Source: Caballeronia pedi (lineage in GTDB: Bacteria; Pseudomonadota; Gammaproteobacteria; Burkholderiales; Burkholderiaceae). Taken from it: a stretch of DNA of 64,000 nt. Within the stretch, counting starts at the first letter, position 1. The number at the start of each line of letters is the position of its first letter. The position numbers and the translations under genes are program-made. The notes under the pieces were generated by a model. It was given only the letters and a program-made list of their open reading frames with translations. It did no database searches and had not been told where the DNA came from. Positions 24,521 through 31,236 of this stretch are shown here, one piece after another. The stretch spans positions 1 to 64,000 of the forward strand of contig NZ_FCOE02000009.1 of NCBI RefSeq assembly GCF_001544915.2. The letters are read 5' to 3'.

Positions 24521-24778
24521 ATGGAACCCAGAGACCTATTCCCCGTCGGTGCTTACGAGCTGCGTCTGACAGACATCGATCTTGCGCACCTCCGCGCCGT
24601 CGTGCCCTGCGAAGTGAAGAATCCGAGGCGCGTGCTCCCACTCGCCTACTGGCGATGGCGCGTGAGTCAGCTGCTTGCTTCCAAGCACCTCATGCCCGCG
24701 CAGCTGACGATCGCCCATGCCCTTCTGGACCAGATCGACGCTGGCGTCGAAAGCGCGCCACTGGCCAAGGCAAGCTAA
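24521..24778 (+). CDS. 85-residue phage protein isolated between twin terminators
   Basis: MEPRDLFPVGAYELRLTDID, then RAVVPCEVKNPRRVLPLAYW and a C-terminal helix. AGGG sits about 7 nt upstream of the ATG. It is bounded on both sides by the same terminator, so it forms its own transcription unit. No family recognised. Confidence 0.65.
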   Translation: MEPRDLFPVGAYELRLTDIDLAHLRAVVPCEVKNPRRVLPLAYWRWRVSQLLASKHLMPAQLTIAHALLDQIDAGVESAPLAKAS

Positions 24779-24796
24779 TTTCGGTCCTCTTCGAGC

Positions 24797-24819
24797 AACC
24801 CGCTTCGGCGGGTTTTTTG
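24797..24819 (+). terminator. Second copy of the AACCCGC-TTCG terminator
   Basis: Same stem, loop and T-tail as at 24451, 346 bp away. It insulates the 85-residue gene from the PL-like promoter region. Confidence 0.9.
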
Positions 24820-24880
24820 TTGTCTGCGCGCTACCAATTCCCGCGGCGCGCCCCGTCCGATCACAAAAATCCCTACGGCA

Positions 24881-24921
24881 AATACATTCGTATTTACTTT
24901 CTCCAAATACCTTTGTATTAT
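24881..24921 (+). promoter_or_regulatory. PL-like early promoter with two CI/Cro operators
   Basis: The promoter has TTTACT (24893-24898), a 17-bp spacer and TATTAT (24916-24921). Two sites match AATAC-N4-GTATT exactly: 24881-24894 (overlaps the -35) and 24906-24919 (overlaps the spacer and -10). The 14-bp consensus is shared with the cI/cro region. It points toward the integrase, like lambda PL. Confidence 0.85.
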
Positions 24922-24958
24922 TTGTCCTATGCACTCACCGACGCACTGAGAGGATGGA

Positions 24959-25045
24959 ATGGTAGGAAAGATTGGACTGATTTCCGCCGCGCTCGCATGG
25001 GCACTCCTTGCGACGGCGGGTGGTATTTGGCTAATGACCATCTGA
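24959..25045 (+). CDS. 28-residue membrane peptide, first gene after PL
   Basis: MVGKIGLISAALAWALLATA ending in GGIWLMTI: one membrane helix. GAGG lies 7 nt upstream of the ATG. It begins about 37 nt after the promoter -10. Tiny hydrophobic peptides at this spot are often kill or sieB-like factors, but that is only positional inference. Confidence 0.55.
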   Translation: MVGKIGLISAALAWALLATAGGIWLMTI

Positions 25046-25058
25046 ACGGGAAACGAAG

Positions 25059-25223
25059 ATGCAACGCGTACTGAATGACAACGCCCTGCTCCGCGATGTC
25101 GAGCGGCTGGAGGATGCCAATACTCTGATTAAAGCCGTCGGAGTTGGAAGCCTCTACTCCATCGGCATCGCATGCGTGTGGTTCCTCTGTGTAGCGGCTC
25201 CCGCCGGAGCGCTTTGGAAATGA
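25059..25223 (+). CDS. 54-residue membrane protein
   Basis: A polar N-terminal helix (MQRVLNDNALLRDVERLEDA) followed by one membrane span (SLYSIGIACVWFLCVAAPAG). Its stop overlaps the next ATG (ATGA). No known family. Confidence 0.6.
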   Translation: MQRVLNDNALLRDVERLEDANTLIKAVGVGSLYSIGIACVWFLCVAAPAGALWK

Positions 25224-25342
25224 CTCTGCTGAAGATCTGGGCGGTCGTTCTGATCGTCGCGGCAGCCTTCCTCGCCCTCGATTCCGAATCGTCGCACCGC
25301 AAGGCCGAAATGGAACGCTGCGCACATACGCGCTGCATCTGA
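25220..25342 (+). CDS. 40-residue membrane protein
   Basis: MTLLKIWAVVLIVAAAFLAL then a charged tail with two Cys (RCAHTRCI). The ATGA overlap with the previous gene supports translation. One helix, N-terminal. Confidence 0.55.
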   Translation: MTLLKIWAVVLIVAAAFLALDSESSHRKAEMERCAHTRCI

Positions 25343-25366
25343 TAACTGGTCCCGGAAAACCTCACC

Positions 25367-25516
25367 ATGAACGCGACTCAGATAGTAGTCCTTCTGTTCT
25401 TCGTGACGATGGTTGCCGCAATCGCGCTCGTGCGCGGCGCAGATCTGCGCGCCAAGCGTCACTTCGAAGAGATCGAGCAACGCAAGAAGCGCATCCGCTG
25501 GCCGGCGGCGCACTGA
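25367..25516 (+). CDS. 49-residue membrane protein with basic tail
   Basis: A membrane helix at about 5-23 (IVVLLFFVTMVAAIALVRGA) and an Arg/Lys-rich cytoplasmic tail (QRKKRIRWPAAH). It is the last of four consecutive tiny membrane proteins under the PL-like promoter. Confidence 0.55.
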   Translation: MNATQIVVLLFFVTMVAAIALVRGADLRAKRHFEEIEQRKKRIRWPAAH

Positions 25517-25628
25517 ATTCCAACCAACCGCGCGCCGGCGCGTAATCCGGCCGTCTGACTTGATGGCGTCGCGCCGCCTGGCCGTGATGGGCAACCCGAA
25601 AGGGCGACAGGCTAGCAGCGTCATCAAT

Positions 25629-25994
25629 TCAGATCGTGAGGTATTCCGTGAGGTCAATGACGAAAGCTTCTTTGACGCGGTAGCGAATCGTCTTGCTTCC
25701 GTCATCGAAGTCACGCATCCGCTCTTTGACGAGGGCGTGCAATTTCGAAATGTGTCGCTCCAGATCTTCGGCGGAGAGCGAAGAAAGCTGCTCCAAGAAC
25801 TGATCTGAGAAGTAAATCGAGACAGTTCTTGACGTTTGGGTGAGGTCGTCAGGCTGGTTTGCCAGCGGCCAATCGAGAAAAAAGTTGCGAGGCGCATCTG
25901 GCGCGCGATGAAACTCAACACCTGCGGGGAACAGCGGGCGAACGCCCTCTGCAAGCAACTCTAGAGATTTGAGCTTTCGCGGATCGATGGACAC
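25629..25994 (-). CDS. Hypothetical protein on the opposite strand in the PL operon
   Basis: 121 residues: MSIDPRKLKSLELLAEGVRP, a beta-rich middle (FFLDWPLANQ, TVSIYFSDQFLEQL) and a helical end. It is the only sizeable minus-strand gene among the plus-strand early genes, so it would be a moron with its own promoter. The base composition is less GC-rich than that of its neighbours. No family recognised. Confidence 0.55.
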   Translation of the reverse strand: MSIDPRKLKSLELLAEGVRPLFPAGVEFHRAPDAPRNFFLDWPLANQPDDLTQTSRTVSIYFSDQFLEQLSSLSAEDLERHISKLHALVKERMRDFDDGSKTIRYRVKEAFVIDLTEYLTI

Positions 25995-26026
25995 AGTTCT
26001 CTCCAGTTACAGACGGGAATCCTAGT

Positions 26027-26956
26027 ATGAGCGAAAACAGCAAAATCGAGTGGACGGACCACACATTCAATCCGTGGGAAGGCTGCCAGAAGGTCGGACC
26101 GGGCTGCGATCACTGCTACGCCGAGACGCGCAACGCGCGCTTCGCTGGCGGCACGGCGATCAACTGGGGCCCAGGCGCGCCGCGGCGCCGCACGTCGGGC
26201 GCGAACTGGCGCAAGCCTCTGCATTGGAACGCGGTACACGCTGACTTCCTGTACAAGCACGGCCGCCGCCAGCGTGTGTTCTGCGCGTCGCTCGCCGATG
26301 TATTCGATAACGCCGTCGATCTTCTGTGGCGCCGCGACCTGTTCCGTCTGATCGCCGAAACGCCGAATCTCGACTGGCTGCTGCTGACGAAGCGCATCGG
26401 CAATGTGCCGACGATGCTCCGCCATATCGGTGTCGACCATCTGCCGCGCAATGTGTGGCTCGGTGCGACGATCGTTAATCAGGAAGAGGCGGACCGCGAC
26501 ATCCCGAAGCTGGTGTCGATCGACGCGCGCGTGCGCTTCCTGTCGATGGAACCGTTGCTTGGCCCGGTACAGCTTGACCAGTTCCATCCGAGCCGCGAGC
26601 CGGCGCTGCCGCCGCTGCTTTACGGAATCGATTGGGTCATCGTCGGCGGTGAAAGCGGACGCGATGCGCGCCCCATGCATCCTGTTTGGGCCCGCTCGCT
26701 GCGCGACCAGTGCGCCGCCGCCGGGTTGCCCTTCCTGTTCAAGCAATGGGGCGAGTGGCGCCACATGACCGTCGACGAACAGCGTGCGAATCCCAGTGCC
26801 GTAGCGCGGGGTAATACGAGCGCCTGGCCTGACGGCACTCTCGGTTATGGCGACTTCCGCAGCAATGGCGGTTACGGGAAGCCCCTGTTCCTCATGGGCA
26901 AGAAAGCCGCCGGCCGCGAGCTGGACGGCGCGACGCACGACGGCTTTCCCGCGTGA
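26027..26956 (+). CDS. Gp37/Gp68 family three-Cys-motif protein (DUF5131)
   Basis: 309 residues. It opens IEWTDHTFNPWEGCQKVGPG with Cys20, Cys27 and Cys30 (C-x6-C-x2-C), then VWLGATIVNQEEADRDIPKL, RFLSMEPLLG and DWVIVGGESGRDARPMHPVW, all diagnostic of the phage Gp37/Gp68 family. The three-Cys cluster resembles radical-SAM enzymes, and the family is thought to be one. Its usual partner TcmP is not visible nearby. The reaction is unknown. Confidence 0.9.
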   Translation: MSENSKIEWTDHTFNPWEGCQKVGPGCDHCYAETRNARFAGGTAINWGPGAPRRRTSGANWRKPLHWNAVHADFLYKHGRRQRVFCASLADVFDNAVDLLWRRDLFRLIAETPNLDWLLLTKRIGNVPTMLRHIGVDHLPRNVWLGATIVNQEEADRDIPKLVSIDARVRFLSMEPLLGPVQLDQFHPSREPALPPLLYGIDWVIVGGESGRDARPMHPVWARSLRDQCAAAGLPFLFKQWGEWRHMTVDEQRANPSAVARGNTSAWPDGTLGYGDFRSNGGYGKPLFLMGKKAAGRELDGATHDGFPA

Positions 26957-27159
26957 CCCGCCTCCTCCCCACCTTCCGCGCCCTGCTCGAAGCACTCGAA
27001 GCGCTCGGCTTGGCGAAGAAACCCACGGCACAGCAAGTTCACCGCGCGTGCGAGAGCTTCTTGGAGATGGTCGCGGACGTCGAGCAGCAGCGTGTTGAGA
27101 TCCGAATTGGAAACGCAGTATTGGGAGGTCGCCATGCAGCGACGCTTTTGGACAGATGA
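26953..27159 (+). CDS. Small helical phage protein
   Basis: 68 residues from a GTG that overlaps the previous stop (GTGA). LLPTFRALLEALEALGLAKK is a helical start; the end overlaps the HNH gene by 26 nt. Unknown function. Confidence 0.5.
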   Translation: MTRLLPTFRALLEALEALGLAKKPTAQQVHRACESFLEMVADVEQQRVEIRIGNAVLGGRHAATLLDR

Positions 27160-27826
27160 AGAGATCGCGCGGCTGAAGCGCGAATATGCCCACCGGCAAA
27201 CCGGCGAGCTTGCCCGCGAGTTTGGATGCTCGATTGCACGAGTCTATGCGAAGGCCGGAGAGCTTGGCCTGCACAAGTCCGAGTCGTTCATGGAGTCTGA
27301 CCGCAGCGGGCGCGTGCAGCGCGGCAAGCAGGACGCGCGAATGATCGCGACGCGCTTCCAGAAGGGGCAGACGTCGTGGAACAAGGGCGTCAAGGGCATC
27401 TGCGGCACGCATGAGAACTGCCGCCGCACGCAGTTCAAGAAGGGTTCGATGAGCGGAGCGGCGCAGCACAACTATGTGCCGATCGGCTCGGAGCGCATCA
27501 GCAAGGATGGCTATCTTGAGCGGAAAGTGAACGACGATCATCCGGTGCCGGCGCGCCGCTGGGTCGGAGTGCATCGGCTCGTTTGGGAAGCTGAGCACGG
27601 CCCGATTCCGCCAGGTCACGTCGTCTGCTTTCTGCCAGGCCGGCGAACCGCCGACCCTGAGCGCATCACGCTCGACGCCCTCGAACTCGTAAGCCGCGCC
27701 GAACTCGCGCACCGCAACCACCCGCGCAACAGAGATCCCGAGCTCGCGAAGCTTGTGCAGCTCAAGGGCGCCATCACCCGCCAAGTCAATCGCATCGCCC
27801 GCGAGGCGAAGGAGAAACAGTCGTGA
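27134..27826 (+). CDS. HTH-HNH endonuclease
   Basis: 230 residues from the ATG at 27134 (GGGAGG 6 nt upstream). An N-terminal SANT/HTH-like segment (FWTDEEIARLKREYAHRQTG, SIARVYAKAGELGL), then repeats of the NUMOD type (RFQKGQTSWNKGVKG, TQFKKGSMSG), then an HNH core with RRWVGVHRLVWEAEHGPIPP and a modified second half. Such homing-type endonucleases are mobile in phages. Some may act in DNA packaging or exclude rivals. Confidence 0.82.
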   Translation: MQRRFWTDEEIARLKREYAHRQTGELAREFGCSIARVYAKAGELGLHKSESFMESDRSGRVQRGKQDARMIATRFQKGQTSWNKGVKGICGTHENCRRTQFKKGSMSGAAQHNYVPIGSERISKDGYLERKVNDDHPVPARRWVGVHRLVWEAEHGPIPPGHVVCFLPGRRTADPERITLDALELVSRAELAHRNHPRNRDPELAKLVQLKGAITRQVNRIAREAKEKQS

Positions 27827-28122
27827 GCAACAACATCAGCACCGTTCGTCAGCATCTGCTCGACACCCTCGCGGATCTGCGCAACCGCGAGAATCCGATG
27901 GAAGTCGAGCGCGCCCGCGCTGTCGCCGACGTGGCGCGTGTCCTGGTCGACAGCGCCAAGGTCGAAGTCGACTTCATTCGAGCGACTGACGCGACAGGCT
28001 CGGGCTTCTTGCAGCAGCCTGAGCACCGCGCGGCACCGGCACCGGAGTTGCCGACGCCTGTTGCCAGCAAAAGCGACATCGAGCGCACGCCGACCGGCCT
28101 CGTTCACCGAATCAAGGGCTGA
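27823..28122 (+). CDS. Conserved phage protein, unknown
   Basis: 99 residues from a GTG in a GTGA overlap with the HNH stop. STVRQHLLDTLADLRNRENP and MEVERARAVADVARVLVDSA form a helical block seen in many phage early proteins next to HNH genes. The C-terminus is Ala/Pro-rich and likely disordered. Function unknown. Confidence 0.7.
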   Translation: MSNNISTVRQHLLDTLADLRNRENPMEVERARAVADVARVLVDSAKVEVDFIRATDATGSGFLQQPEHRAAPAPELPTPVASKSDIERTPTGLVHRIKG

Positions 28123-28125
28123 AAG

Positions 28126-28635
28126 ATGACAGAAGAACGACGCGCGGTTATCCGCGACGCAATCAGCAACATCACGCAGAGCGCCGAGTCGCTGCGCGCG
28201 TGCCATACGTCCTTCGACAGCCGCGACGACTGGGGCGACGATCACGAAGCGAAGGCCGATTACGACGCTGAGGTCGCGCTTGTTGCACGGTTGAACGCCC
28301 TTCTCTCCGCGAGCATCGCCGACACGGCGGGGGCGAAGCAAGAGCCTGTGGCGCGCGTTGTGTACGGCGTCGATGTGGACGGCGACGCATATGCCCGCGC
28401 TGAATGGCTCACGAACGCTCTTGAGAACGGGACGCTGCTCTATCTCGCCGCCACTCCCGCGAGTTCGGTAGCCGATGCGGCGGGGGCGAGTGAGCGAATC
28501 AAAGCGCTGTTCATCGAGAACCCGGCCGATGAGATGGGTCCGAGCGACGAGCCGGAATCTCAGTATCGGCTCGGATACAACACGGCGCTTGAGGACGCTA
28601 TCGACGCCATCGCAAAGGAGGCGAAGCATGGATAA
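28126..28635 (+). CDS. Eaa-like modular phage early protein
   Basis: 169 residues. It contains the mosaic-type modules common in phage early proteins: a helical N-terminus (RRAVIRDAISNITQSAESLR), two copies of an S-I/V-A-D-T/A-A-G-A linker, EPVARVVYG and LLYLAATPAS. Function unknown. It overlaps the following ATG by 7 nt, with a strong AAGGAGG for that gene. Confidence 0.65.
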   Translation: MTEERRAVIRDAISNITQSAESLRACHTSFDSRDDWGDDHEAKADYDAEVALVARLNALLSASIADTAGAKQEPVARVVYGVDVDGDAYARAEWLTNALENGTLLYLAATPASSVADAAGASERIKALFIENPADEMGPSDEPESQYRLGYNTALEDAIDAIAKEAKHG

Positions 28636-29002
28636 GAAAGCAGAGTATCAAGCGTACTGCGATTGGGCCTTCAAGAAGGAAGGCGAAGCCATCGGCCGCA
28701 TGGACGGAAACGACGCCGGATGGGCGCGAGTGAGGGGCAGGCGGAGCCGGTGGCGTGGCAGTGGCAAGACGAAGTTACGCAGCGATGGCATACGCAAGAG
28801 CACAAGCCGAATTACGCCGATGGAACCGCGATTCGCCCGCTCTACACCCACCCATCCGCCGAGATCGCCGCGCTGCGCGAGCGGATCGCGGGGATGGAGA
28901 AGGATGCGGGACGCGGATCAGTCGCAGCTTTGCAAAGCGCCAGGCACGCGGTTTATACCGCCAGCACGCTCGACGAAGCGTTCACCTCCGTTCAGAAGTT
29001 GA
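28629..29002 (+). CDS. N-terminal part of an early protein, probably frameshifted
   Basis: Starts at an ATG with AAGGAGG 7 nt upstream: MDKKAEYQAYCDWAFKKEGE, then AIGRMDGNDAGWAR. After about residue 37 the frame becomes Arg/Ser-rich and unlike a protein, while the sensible reading (EPVAWQWQDEVTQRWHTQEH) moves to the next frame. One gene has probably lost or gained a base near 28,730, or two genes overlap. Confidence 0.45.
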
Positions 29003-29037
29003 TCGACGCCGCCATTGCCAAGGAGAAGCAGGGATGA
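28720..29037 (+). CDS. Early protein with EPVAW module (C-terminal part or separate gene)
   Basis: 105 residues from the ATG at 28720: MGASEGQAEPVAWQWQDEVT, then LYTHPSAEIAALRERIAGME and a helical end. The EPVAW...LYTHPS module with a following coiled helix is widespread in phage early proteins. No good ribosome site precedes this ATG, which favours the frameshift explanation. Its stop overlaps the next ATG. Confidence 0.55.
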   Translation: MGASEGQAEPVAWQWQDEVTQRWHTQEHKPNYADGTAIRPLYTHPSAEIAALRERIAGMEKDAGRGSVAALQSARHAVYTASTLDEAFTSVQKLIDAAIAKEKQG

Positions 29038-29246
29038 ATACCGCAATCGAAAAACTAGGCACAGCAATTGAGGCGGCGTTGGAAGAGGCGCCGGTCGGCG
29101 ATGTGCTGTCCATCCTGACTGGCGCGTTCGTCGGCCTCACCATCGAGTTGGTGCGCCGTCAGGGGCATGACGTAGAAAAGGAAATCAAAGTCGATGGTGG
29201 GGACCAACGCGACATCACCATCCACGCGCCGAAGGATCCGAAATGA
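29034..29246 (+). CDS. 70-residue phage protein
   Basis: MNTAIEKLGTAIEAALEEAP, a small hydrophobic middle (VLSILTGAFVGLTIELV), then a charged beta end. ATGA overlaps with both neighbours and AGGAG upstream. No known family. Confidence 0.6.
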   Translation: MNTAIEKLGTAIEAALEEAPVGDVLSILTGAFVGLTIELVRRQGHDVEKEIKVDGGDQRDITIHAPKDPK

Positions 29247-29446
29247 CCGAGCAAACCATCGCGCTCGCATCCGACACCGCCCGCCTCGACTTCATGCTCC
29301 GCACTGGCGCCGTCGTGCAGTGGTACGGCGAGACGTGCCAGCTTCACGGCAGCGCAGGCGTCATTTCTGGCGCGGGCGAGTTCTACGAATCGGCGCGCGA
29401 GGCTATCGACGCGGCCATGGCGCTGGAGCAGCGATGCGCAAGCTGA
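29243..29446 (+). CDS. 67-residue phage protein
   Basis: MTEQTIALASDTARLDFMLR, then GAVVQWYGETCQLHG and an acidic helix (YESAREAIDAAMALEQ). The start DTARLDFML is common to small phage early proteins of unknown function. ATGA-coupled to the gene above. Confidence 0.65.
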   Translation: MTEQTIALASDTARLDFMLRTGAVVQWYGETCQLHGSAGVISGAGEFYESAREAIDAAMALEQRCAS

Positions 29447-29520
29447 CCGCGTTCGAGTGGGCCTGCCTTGCCGTTCCGGTCATCGCGGGAATCGCATACC
29501 TGATCGCGGAGTGGATCTGA
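29434..29520 (+). CDS. 28-residue membrane peptide
   Basis: MRKLTAFEWACLAVPVIAGI then AYLIAEWI: one membrane helix. GGAG lies 7 nt upstream, and it overlaps the previous gene by 13 nt. Confidence 0.5.
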   Translation: MRKLTAFEWACLAVPVIAGIAYLIAEWI

Positions 29521-29600
29521 TGTGCGCCCGCTGCGGAAGCTTGAATCAGGAATGCGCCAGTTGCATCAGGTCGGGCAGCTTCCAATTCGGCGCTTCCTGA
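29520..29600 (+). CDS. 26-residue Cys-rich peptide
   Basis: MCARCGSLNQECASCIRSGS with two CxxC knuckles. It starts in a TGATG overlap with the previous stop. Its 3' end lies under the minus-strand gene at 29546-29743. Low confidence because of its size. Confidence 0.35.
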   Translation: MCARCGSLNQECASCIRSGSFQFGAS

Positions 29601-29743
29601 GCGAGCTTGTGAATGAAAGTGCGCCAGTACACATCGCCGTGCGCTTTGCTGTCCGCGTCGTAGTGGCCGTATTGAATGACAACGTCCGCCACCGCAAGGG
29701 CGTCGGCGGACTCGAGAAGGGTTTGGGCTTTGATCTTGTTCAT
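29546..29743 (-). CDS. 65-residue phage protein antisense in the early operon
   Basis: MNKIKAQTLLESADALAVAD, then VVIQYGHYDADSKAHGDVYW and KLAQEAPNWKLPDLMQLA. The residue pattern looks like a real soluble protein, unlike the opposite strand here. No strong ribosome site; a longer form with an upstream ATG is possible. Function unknown. Confidence 0.5.
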   Translation of the reverse strand: MNKIKAQTLLESADALAVADVVIQYGHYDADSKAHGDVYWRTFIHKLAQEAPNWKLPDLMQLAHS

Positions 29744-29786
29744 GCCCGCGTTATCGGCAGCAACAGACAGAACTTTAGGCAGTGAA

Positions 29787-29864
29787 ATGCAGCAGCAAAT
29801 CGAAGAATTCATGCGCGTGACGCGCGCGTATCTGGAGAGCCAGCATGGCGATCGTGACGAATGA
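29787..29864 (+). CDS. Possible 25-residue peptide before the DUF4224 gene
   Basis: MQQQIEEFMRVTRAYLESQH, a single amphipathic helix with AGGC upstream, overlapping the next start by 20 nt. It may be a leader peptide. Confidence 0.3.
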   Translation: MQQQIEEFMRVTRAYLESQHGDRDE

Positions 29865-30051
29865 CCAGCTCGTCGAACTGACGGGCGGCCTGCGCCAAGG
29901 CGCGGCACAGAAGCGCTGGATCAAGAAGGCGCTCGGCATCGACGCGCCGCGTAAAGCGGACGGGCACCCGCTCCTGACGTGGGAGCAGGTGAATCGCGGC
30001 CCGAGCGAGACGCAAAAGAAATCCGTAATCAAGTGGAAGAACGCAGCATGA
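29845..30051 (+). CDS. DUF4224 protein, putative excisionase
   Basis: 68 residues: MAIVTNDQLVELTGGLRQGA, QKRWIKKALGI and GHPLLTWEQV. This is the DUF4224 pattern, a small winged-helix-like protein nearly always next to phage integrases. Its ATGA overlap with the integrase and its size fit a recombination directionality factor. The role is inferred from context. Confidence 0.75.
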   Translation: MAIVTNDQLVELTGGLRQGAAQKRWIKKALGIDAPRKADGHPLLTWEQVNRGPSETQKKSVIKWKNAA

Positions 30052-31082
30052 GAAAACCAGTGCGCGATGGCCTCCTGCCTCGCATGGAAGCGCGGCCCAC
30101 GAAGAAGGGGTTCACGTACAGGTATCACCCGGTCGGCGCAAAGCCGGTCAACCTCGGCCCCGACCGGATCGAAGCGATTCGGAAAGTGCTGGAGATCACC
30201 GGCGGTGGCGACGACATCGGGACGATCGCTCGCCTGTGGGAGCAGTTTAAGGAGACGCCGGGCTGGAAGCGGTATTCGCAGTACACCCGGACGGACTACG
30301 AGCAGTGCTCGCTGAAGCTGCTGGAGATCTTCGGCGATGCGCGCGCCGACCTGATCGATGCGACGGATGTCGCGAAATACCTCCGGAAGGAGCGTGCCGA
30401 CGCGCCGGTGCGCGCCAATCGAGAAATGGCGCTGCTTTCGAACCTGATCGGGCTCGCGATCGAGCGCGGCGAGGCGAAACACAATCCCTGCCGCGAGGTG
30501 AAGCGCAACGAAGAGCAACCGCGCACCGAAGCGCCGGAACCGGAAGAGTTTGCCGCGTTCGCCACTTGGCTGGCGGAACAGGGCGGCCAGCGCGCGCTTG
30601 TCGGGATGGCCGCGGAATACGCTGCCGGCGCGGGCAATCGGAAGGTCGAGTTTCTCGACCTGTCGTGGCCGCAGGTCGACGAGGTTGCCGGGCATATTCG
30701 GATTAAGCGCGCTAAGCAGCGCGGCAAAAAGCGCGGCGAAGTGATCGAGCAAATTGAAATCACTCCGCATATATCCGAGTTAATCGCCCGATTGAAAGTC
30801 GTGCGCGCTCGTCAAAAGAATCCGGATTGCCTTTACGTATTTCCGAATCGCTTCGGGACGTCATATACGCAAGAGGGATTTAAGGCGACGTGGGGAAAGT
30901 TGATGCTCGAGGCGATTAAAAAGAAAGTGATTCAGCACAGGTTCACTTTTCACGATCTCCGCGCCTATTACGTGACCCAGCATAAAGCTGAACGCGGCGC
31001 CCTTCCCGACCTCCACGCGAACCCGGCAACGACCGCGCGAGTGTATGACCGCAGTAAGGTTGTGAAGCGAAAAGCACTCTGA
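30048..31082 (+). CDS. int: Phage tyrosine recombinase (integrase)
   Basis: 344 residues from the ATG at 30048. Arm-binding N-terminus (GFTYRYHPVGAKPVNLGPDR), SAM-like core (about 57-150), catalytic Arg198 (GAGNRKVEF), His302-x-x-Arg305 (FTFHDLRAY) and nucleophile Tyr333 (ARVYDRSK). It catalyses att recombination at tRNA-His; the att core begins 106 nt past the stop. It is the last gene of the PL operon. Confidence 0.95.
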   Translation: MRKPVRDGLLPRMEARPTKKGFTYRYHPVGAKPVNLGPDRIEAIRKVLEITGGGDDIGTIARLWEQFKETPGWKRYSQYTRTDYEQCSLKLLEIFGDARADLIDATDVAKYLRKERADAPVRANREMALLSNLIGLAIERGEAKHNPCREVKRNEEQPRTEAPEPEEFAAFATWLAEQGGQRALVGMAAEYAAGAGNRKVEFLDLSWPQVDEVAGHIRIKRAKQRGKKRGEVIEQIEITPHISELIARLKVVRARQKNPDCLYVFPNRFGTSYTQEGFKATWGKLMLEAIKKKVIQHRFTFHDLRAYYVTQHKAERGALPDLHANPATTARVYDRSKVVKRKAL

Positions 31083-31187
31083 ACCGCGGGAACGAAGTCC
31101 GAAAAAGCCAATAGAATCAATGGCCCGTTTACGACTTGCGTTCCCATTCGTAGGGCTGAGATCCTTGTCCGGTATGGTTAGATGATT

Positions 31188-31236
31188 AGGATTGTGATTC
31201 CTGTCGTCGTGGGTTCGAGTCCCATCAGCCACCCCA
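31188..31236 (+). other. attR: duplicated 3' end of tRNA-His
   Basis: The sequence equals the tRNA-His 3' part: anticodon arm with loop TTGTGAT (anticodon GTG), T-arm GGGTTCGAGTCCC, acceptor strand CAGCCAC and CCCA end. No D-arm or 5' acceptor strand is present, so it is not a full tRNA. Identity starts at position 28 of the anticodon stem, giving a 49-bp att core. Confidence 0.9.

Larger units (their letters stand above)
1..31236. mobile_element. Lambda/HK97-like siphophage prophage (right part)
   Basis: Phage genes fill the interval without a break: tail, head, packaging, replication, immunity, early genes and a tyrosine recombinase. It ends at a 49-nt copy of the 3' end of tRNA-His just beyond the integrase. 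No holin, endolysin, central tail fibre or intact tRNA-His is seen, so the element should continue to the left of base 1. All essential modules present here have intact reading frames. Confidence 0.95.

Noticed and set aside
25961..27784. 607-codon minus-strand frame
   Set aside because: Antisense to the Gp37/Gp68 and HNH genes, which have clear family motifs.
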